From Leucobacter sp. (GTDB taxonomy: Bacteria; Actinomycetota; Actinomycetes; Actinomycetales; Microbacteriaceae), in NCBI GenBank assembly GCA_012510755.1, contig JAAZHL010000379.1:1-10015 (forward strand): a DNA stretch of 10,015 nucleotides. The letters run 5' to 3'. Made by a program: the position numbers and the translations under genes. Of the stretch, positions 1 to 7,167 are shown one piece after another. Below the pieces are notes generated by a model. The model did not search any database, was not told the DNA's origin, and was given only the letters and a program-made list of their open reading frames with translations. Position 1 is the stretch's first letter, and each line of letters starts with the position of its first letter.

Positions 1-574
1 GCGGTGCGTAGCCTGCGACCGAGAGCACCACAATGCCGGCCTCACCGTCGAAGTCATCGGCAAGGGTCTGCAGGCCGTTGGTTGCAAGCGCAGCATCGTT
101 CTGGTCGATTGAGCTGACACCATCGAGGGTGATGTCTGAGTCATAGGTGGCGACAACGATTCCTGCGTCGAGCGCTTTCTGCACCGAATCGTTCAGGGCT
201 TCTGCCGTGCCATTGTTGATCAGAATCACATCGGCCTGCGAGTTCACCGCAGTGTCAACGTTCGATGCCATCTTCGCGAGGTCATCGCCTGAGTCAAGAA
301 TCTGCAGCGTGCCACCGAGCCCCTCGACCTCGTTCTCGAGCGCGGCAACATAGGTTTCGTACCATGACCCGGTAGTGATGCGGGTTACCAGTGCCACCTC
401 GAGCCCGGCGTCCACTGCCTCAGGAATCGTGGCATCGCCGGTGAAGTTACCGAGAATTTCGATCTCGGCACCCGGAGCTTCAGGGGCAACCGAGGTCTGC
501 TCTGAACATGAGGTGAGCAGCAGTGCAGCCGGAAGCACCAGGGCTGCCGCACGCCAAAGTTTGCGTGATTTCAT
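1..574 (-). CDS. Sugar-type ABC transporter substrate-binding lipoprotein (partial, C-terminus beyond left edge)
   Basis: The first 191 codons are present. The N-terminus is a lipoprotein signal peptide: basic start MKSRKLWR, a hydrophobic stretch (residues 9-20) and a lipobox L-L-T-S-C with the lipidated cysteine at residue 23. The mature protein should therefore be anchored on the outer face of the membrane. After a short linker the chain reads like the N-terminal lobe of a periplasmic-binding-protein type I (RbsB-like, Peripla_BP_4) fold: alternating strands and helices, with ADVILINNGT near residues 114-123 and the strand GIVVATYDSDI near 138-148, the place where family members bind sugar. 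The start at 574 is supported by AGGA at 583-586, 8 nt upstream. Partner permease and ATPase genes are not visible and would lie beyond position 1. The ligand cannot be read from this fragment; a pentose or related sugar is typical of the family. A BMP-type nucleoside-binding lipoprotein is a less likely alternative. Confidence 0.85.
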   Translation of the reverse strand, partial: MKSRKLWRAAALVLPAALLLTSCSEQTSVAPEAPGAEIEILGNFTGDATIPEAVDAGLEVALVTRITTGSWYETYVAALENEVEGLGGTLQILDSGDDLAKMASNVDTAVNSQADVILINNGTAEALNDSVQKALDAGIVVATYDSDITLDGVSSIDQNDAALATNGLQTLADDFDGEAGIVVLSVAGYAP

Positions 575-607
575 GAATATGATCCTGTCAGTAAAACGAC
601 CGCGAAG

Positions 608-620
608 TTGAGCGGCTCAA
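608..620. promoter_or_regulatory. Palindrome, possible repressor operator
   Basis: TTGAGC-G-GCTCAA is a perfect 6+1+6 inverted repeat. It lies just downstream of the candidate -10 and 34 bp upstream of the lipoprotein start codon, where a repressor would block transcription. Sugar transporter genes in actinobacteria are often controlled by LacI- or ROK-family repressors that bind such palindromes. No regulator gene is visible, and LacI sites usually have an even centre, so the role is inferred. Confidence 0.35.
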
Positions 621-630
621 GTTACCTATA

Positions 631-660
631 ATTCTAGGAAGAAACCGCTGAATATATGAA
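631..660 (-). promoter_or_regulatory. Candidate promoter for the substrate-binding lipoprotein gene
   Basis: Reading the minus strand, TTCATA (655-660) and TAGAAT (631-636) are separated by 18 bp. They sit in an AT-richer patch inside GC-rich surroundings and would give a leader of about 50 nt before the ATG at 574. Both hexamers depart from the sigma-70 consensus, and TATATT at 651-656 is an alternative -10. The position between two differently built gene groups makes a promoter here likely; the exact hexamers are inferred. Confidence 0.4.
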
Positions 661-680
661 TTTGGCGGTCATTTGGCGTC
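660..680 (-). repeat. Tandem direct repeat GAC(C)GCCAAAT upstream of the lipoprotein gene
   Basis: Two adjacent units read on the minus strand as GACGCCAAAT (671-680) and GACCGCCAAAT (660-670), differing by one inserted C. The period is about one helical turn and the pair sits directly upstream of the candidate -35 element, the usual place for an activator that binds two half-sites on the same face of the DNA. A chance duplication cannot be excluded. Confidence 0.4.
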
Positions 681-706
681 ATATTGCCGAGTTTCGCACC
701 GCGGCG

Positions 707-1363
707 CTACTGCGGTGGAGCCTGCAACTGGCGAGTCAGCTCATCAAGCAGCGCCTGAATTTGAGGTTCGACAAATCTGCCAATCGCGGCTTCGATTCGC
801 GGCTGATGTGACGCAAGCGCAAAACACAGTTGCTGCTCGACACTGTGCGCGACGCGATCAGCAAGGTCGATCTCTTCGCGCAAGCGGCGCTTTTCGTCAC
901 TGGTCAACGGCGGCCTTGGCAACGGCGGCTCAGGCCGGGTCTGCTCGACAAGTTCGGCCATGGTAAACAAGAACGGCTGTTCGTCCTCGCTTTCAGGGTC
1001 AAGATCGAGCCCCTCAAACTCAGGGTCGAGGCCAGCACCTGGTTCGAAACCACCCGCATTCCAGATTTGTTCACCGGTGAGTTCTGCGTGCAGCGTGGGC
1101 AATTGCCGCTCGGTGTAATCGTCAACAGCCCGGTCAATGATGCGTTGCATGCGACTGTTCAATGCGTGCACGACCTGGTGCGGCACATCGCCCGCAAGGC
1201 CAGCGGCCGCAAGAACAGGCGATCCTATGCACCTTCGACACATGCGAGACTTGCCACGATGCGTACCCGGCGCCCAACGAGGCAACCAGCGAAGCCACGA
1301 ATCGACCGCAGCGCTCACCCGTTCAGCAACGACGTCGGGCAGCAGTTCATCACGCTCGCTCAT
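707..1363 (-). CDS. Hypothetical soluble protein with one CxxC motif, third gene of the membrane cluster
   Basis: The 218-aa product is not recognised. It has no signal peptide and no membrane segment, so it should be cytoplasmic. Near the N-terminus a Trp-rich basic stretch (residues 23-45) leads into CRRC at residues 42-45, and a lone Cys is at 180. A single CxxC could bind metal only with help from another chain or could be redox-active; neither can be shown. Residues 50-100 look helical, 103-150 are acidic and then proline-rich (probably disordered, with PEPPLPRPP near 144-152), and 154-214 are strongly helical and charged, suited to a coiled coil. The start ATG overlaps the TGA stop of the upstream membrane gene (ATGA, 1360-1363), which indicates translational coupling and supports both reading frames. 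It is the last gene of the cluster; a weak inverted repeat CACCGC/GCGGTG (697-717) spans its stop codon without a following T-run. Confidence 0.75.
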   Translation of the reverse strand: MSERDELLPDVVAERVSAAVDSWLRWLPRWAPGTHRGKSRMCRRCIGSPVLAAAGLAGDVPHQVVHALNSRMQRIIDRAVDDYTERQLPTLHAELTGEQIWNAGGFEPGAGLDPEFEGLDLDPESEDEQPFLFTMAELVEQTRPEPPLPRPPLTSDEKRRLREEIDLADRVAHSVEQQLCFALASHQPRIEAAIGRFVEPQIQALLDELTRQLQAPPQ

Positions 1364-1893
1364 TCACGATCCCCGTCACGCCAAGGATCGTTGTCGGGAT
1401 GATTCCAGTCAGGGCCGTCATCGTCGTCACGCTCCCACGGCCATCTAGGAGTCGGCCGATCAGTGTAGACCCGACGAGCTAAGAGAGCCCAGAAGATGAG
1501 GCACGACACCCCCCACACAATCGCGAGGCTCGCCGCATACGGGCTCACCCAGGTGTCTGCCAATGACAGGCCAGCGATGACCCCCATGACGCACCACAGC
1601 AAGTAGCCGCCAACCGAGATCAGCACAATCTGGGCCCATGCCGGCCCATAGCGCCCCCGCAACAGCACCAGCGCCTGCCGCCACAGGCTCCATGCGAGCA
1701 GCAAGAGCAGCACCAACAACATCAGCGGCACCACCGCAGAACCGATATCGGGTGTCGAAATAACTTCTTTCGCTGCGTACACCGAGATCGCCGACCACGC
1801 GACAATCAACAGTGTGAGCGCAATGATCACCACCGCAAGCGTGAGACCCGCGACATACCCGCGAGTCACACCCCGACGACGGCGCTCAGACAC
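1360..1893 (-). CDS. Hypothetical four-helix membrane protein with an Asp/Trp-rich tail
   Basis: The 177-aa product is not recognised. Four hydrophobic segments are clear, near residues 13-37, 52-71, 87-109 and 117-139. The arginine-rich start (MSERRRRG) should stay in the cytoplasm, and with an even number of helices so should the C-terminus. After the last helix comes a tail of about 30 residues (148-177) rich in Asp, Trp and Pro, with repeated W-P/D-W/P-W spacing and DDDD at 156-159. The start is GTG at 1893, 2 bp after the TAA of the preceding gene, with a weak purine-rich SD (AGGCGGG) inside the end of that gene; the GTG at codon 9 is an alternative. The stop overlaps the next ATG by 4 bp. 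The neighbours suggest one co-expressed membrane unit; no enzymatic motif is visible. Confidence 0.75.
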   Translation of the reverse strand: MSERRRRGVTRGYVAGLTLAVVIIALTLLIVAWSAISVYAAKEVISTPDIGSAVVPLMLLVLLLLLAWSLWRQALVLLRGRYGPAWAQIVLISVGGYLLWCVMGVIAGLSLADTWVSPYAASLAIVWGVSCLIFWALLARRVYTDRPTPRWPWERDDDDGPDWNHPDNDPWRDGDRE

Positions 1894-1895
1894 GA

Positions 1896-2960
1896 TTAAC
1901 CCGCCTGAGCCTCAGCCAATGCCTTCTCGTGCTCAGCAACAGCCTCAGCATTCTGACGCTTGATGCGGCGGCCGCGCGCACCAATCCACGCACCGAACCA
2001 CACCGCAACCTCGCGGGCAACCACACCAGCGGCAATGACCGGCACTAACAAGCCAAATTCTACGGCGAGCGTATACGGGTGCAACGTCACCTGCTCACCA
2101 GCAAAATGAGCCGTCAGCGCATACCCCAGCAACGTGCTTGCCCAGACAAATGCCGCAAGCACGAGACCAAAGATCGCGTAGGCCCACCACCCAGCCTTGC
2201 CAAAGATCAGCACCATCAACGAGAGGCCGACGAAGAAGCCGATCACCGCGGCAGCGAAGCCCCAGTTCAGCACCCACGGCAGCAGACCACGGTCCAAGAA
2301 ACTTGAAGGCGGAAAGTGGGGCGCCTGCCAGAGAGCAAGCACACCTGCGTAGACGACCCCAAACGCAACGGCAGCCAAGAGCGCAATCAACACGCCCGCG
2401 CCCCGGTTGCCCTTCACCTCTGGCGGCAATGGCGTCTGCATGTAGAGCGCTGCCATGGGGTGGTCTGCGCTGATGCGGATCTCACCGTCTTGCACCGGCG
2501 GCAATGGTGCCTGTGCTGCTGGAGCCAGTACTGGTGCATCAGCCACGGGTTCAGTCGCAACGACTCCCTCGGAGATCGGCGCCGCGGTGCCGCCGGTCAA
2601 GCTGCCTGCCACACCGTTGGCACCGTTCGCACCGTTCGCAGCGAAAATCTCTGCCGCAGTTTCTGGTTCGGCAGCACTCGGCGGTTCAAGAAACGCTGCA
2701 ATCTTCGGGCGTTCGGCAGCCGCCCCATCACCCACCGCTGCATCGGCTACAGCGCCGCCGTCGGCGGCACCGACTGCTGCGGCACCGCCATCTACAGCAG
2801 CGACTGCATCATTTGTGGCCGCACTCGCAGCTGCGCTCGGGGACGCCTCAGAAGAGGGCGCATCAGAGTGCCGCTCGACCGCAGCAAGCAGCTGGGTCTC
2901 GGTGGCCTCGGTCTGCTCGATTGGCGCACCCGCCTCTGGGTTCTCGCGCTCATTGCTCAT
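1896..2960 (-). CDS. Hypothetical membrane protein with a long Ala/Gly/Pro-rich N-terminal region
   Basis: The 354-aa product is not recognised. Residues 1-155 are of low complexity, dominated by Ala, Gly, Pro, Glu and Asp, and include an NGANGANG run; this part is probably disordered. A short conserved-looking stretch (about 157-180, containing DGEIRISADHPMAALYMQTP) precedes four hydrophobic segments near residues 188-210, 229-253, 258-282 and 300-326, then a basic and helical tail (GARGRRIKRQ, then a charged helix). With an even number of helices both ends should be on the same side, cytoplasmic by the basic tail. The start at 2960 is chosen over an in-frame ATG at 2990 because AGAGG (2968-2972) stands 7 nt upstream of 2960, while 2990 has no SD. 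It is the first gene of a three-gene cluster downstream of the rpoC terminator. I found no convincing promoter in 2961-3081; TTGCTA at 3058-3063 could be a -35 but lacks a good -10. Confidence 0.8.
   Translation of the reverse strand: MSNERENPEAGAPIEQTEATETQLLAAVERHSDAPSSEASPSAAASAATNDAVAAVDGGAAAVGAADGGAVADAAVGDGAAAERPKIAAFLEPPSAAEPETAAEIFAANGANGANGVAGSLTGGTAAPISEGVVATEPVADAPVLAPAAQAPLPPVQDGEIRISADHPMAALYMQTPLPPEVKGNRGAGVLIALLAAVAFGVVYAGVLALWQAPHFPPSSFLDRGLLPWVLNWGFAAAVIGFFVGLSLMVLIFGKAGWWAYAIFGLVLAAFVWASTLLGYALTAHFAGEQVTLHPYTLAVEFGLLVPVIAAGVVAREVAVWFGAWIGARGRRIKRQNAEAVAEHEKALAEAQAG
2612..2638 (-). repeat. Three tandem 9-bp repeats encoding Asn-Gly-Ala units
   Basis: Three copies of CACCGTTSG (plus-strand sense) lie end to end, the first differing by one base. 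On the coding strand they give the NGANGANG run in the disordered N-terminal part of the 354-aa membrane protein. The unit is a multiple of three, so copy-number change by slippage would lengthen or shorten the linker without breaking the frame. Confidence 0.7.
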
Positions 2961-3081
2961 TGGATTACCTCTCAAGTGGCTACCGTGCATGAGCAGACAT
3001 ACTCACACACCGCTTTGCTGGCCAGCGTACTTGCTCATTCCAGCGCTCACGGAGAGATAGCAAGAGTGTCGCCGAAAAGAG

Positions 3082-3117
3082 AACCGAGGGGCACCGCTTT
3101 CACGGTGCCCCTCGGTT
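3082..3117 (-). terminator. Rho-independent terminator of the rpoBC transcription unit
   Basis: A perfect 15-bp stem (AACCGAGGGGCACCG and its complement) encloses a 6-nt loop. On the minus strand it is followed by CTCTTTTC, an interrupted T-tract. It lies 82 bp past the rpoC stop codon and before the next gene cluster, so it should end rpoBC transcription. The A-rich flank on the other side is weaker as a tail for plus-strand transcripts, and no plus-strand gene points into it. Confidence 0.85.
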
Positions 3118-3147
3118 TCATTTCAAGTGCAGCTACTGCGACTCGCT

Positions 3148-3189
3148 ACGCTCGCGCAGCATGACAGATTCATCGTGCAGCGCGAGCGT
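3148..3189 (-). other. Stem-loop in the rpoC 3' untranslated region
   Basis: A 10-bp perfect stem (ACGCTCGCGC with GCGCGAGCGT) encloses a one-base mismatch and a second, imperfect 6-bp stem around an 8-nt loop. It starts about 10 bp after the rpoC stop codon and lies upstream of the true terminator. No T-run follows on the minus strand, so it is not a simple terminator; RNA protection, processing or Rho blocking are possible roles. Confidence 0.5.
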
Positions 3190-3199
3190 GAAACGTGCG

Positions 3200-7093
<3,894 letters not shown>

Positions 7094-7104
7094 TTTTTCT
7101 CCTT
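7094..7104 (-). promoter_or_regulatory. Shine-Dalgarno of rpoC, fixing a TTG start
   Basis: AAGGAG (7099-7104) stands 5 nt before TTG at 7091-7093. The next codons give LEGTSFNEL, which matches the usual actinobacterial RpoC start (LxxxxFxEL), and no ATG or GTG lies nearby in frame, so TTG is the start codon. Confidence 0.85.
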
Positions 7105-7135
7105 GAATGAAAACTCTGTAGTAAGGGGCCGGTCG

Positions 7136-7157
7136 TGCCCCGCCCGCAGGCGGGGCA
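7136..7157 (-). other. Stable UNCG-loop hairpin between rpoB and rpoC
   Basis: A 9-bp GC-rich stem (TGCCCCGCC paired with GGCGGGGCA) closes on the loop UGCG in the minus-strand RNA, giving C(UGCG)G, a UNCG-type tetraloop known for high stability. It begins 10 nt after the rpoB stop and ends about 30 nt before the rpoC SD. No T-run follows, so it is unlikely to terminate; an RNA-processing, stability or translation-insulating role is inferred. Confidence 0.6.
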
Positions 7158-7167
7158 GCCGGTCAAC

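Noticed and set aside
608..632. TTGAGC and a perfect TATAAT on the plus strand
   Set aside because: The spacing is only 13 bp and no plus-strand gene follows; TATAAT overlaps the candidate minus-strand -10. An antisense start remains possible but unsupported.
697..717. Inverted repeat CACCGC/GCGGTG at the end of the membrane cluster as a terminator
   Set aside because: The stem is only 6 bp, overlaps the stop codon and has no T-run after it.
830..1402. Long plus-strand open frame opposite the CxxC-protein gene
   Set aside because: It overlaps two tightly coupled minus-strand genes, has no SD or family resemblance, and its Arg/Pro/His-rich composition is typical of the antisense of a GC-rich gene.
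3017..3026. 10-bp palindrome GCTGGCCAGC upstream of the membrane cluster
   Set aside because: It is short, GC-rich and expected by chance, with no promoter element nearby that it could control.
2316..3164. Plus-strand open frame of 282 codons across the membrane gene and the rpoC terminator
   Set aside because: It runs through a terminator hairpin and opposite the Ala/Gly-rich coding sequence; its composition is that of an antisense frame, without recognisable domains.
7136..7157. rpoB-rpoC hairpin as a terminator
   Set aside because: No T-run follows on the minus strand, and rpoC has no other visible promoter, so it must be read through.
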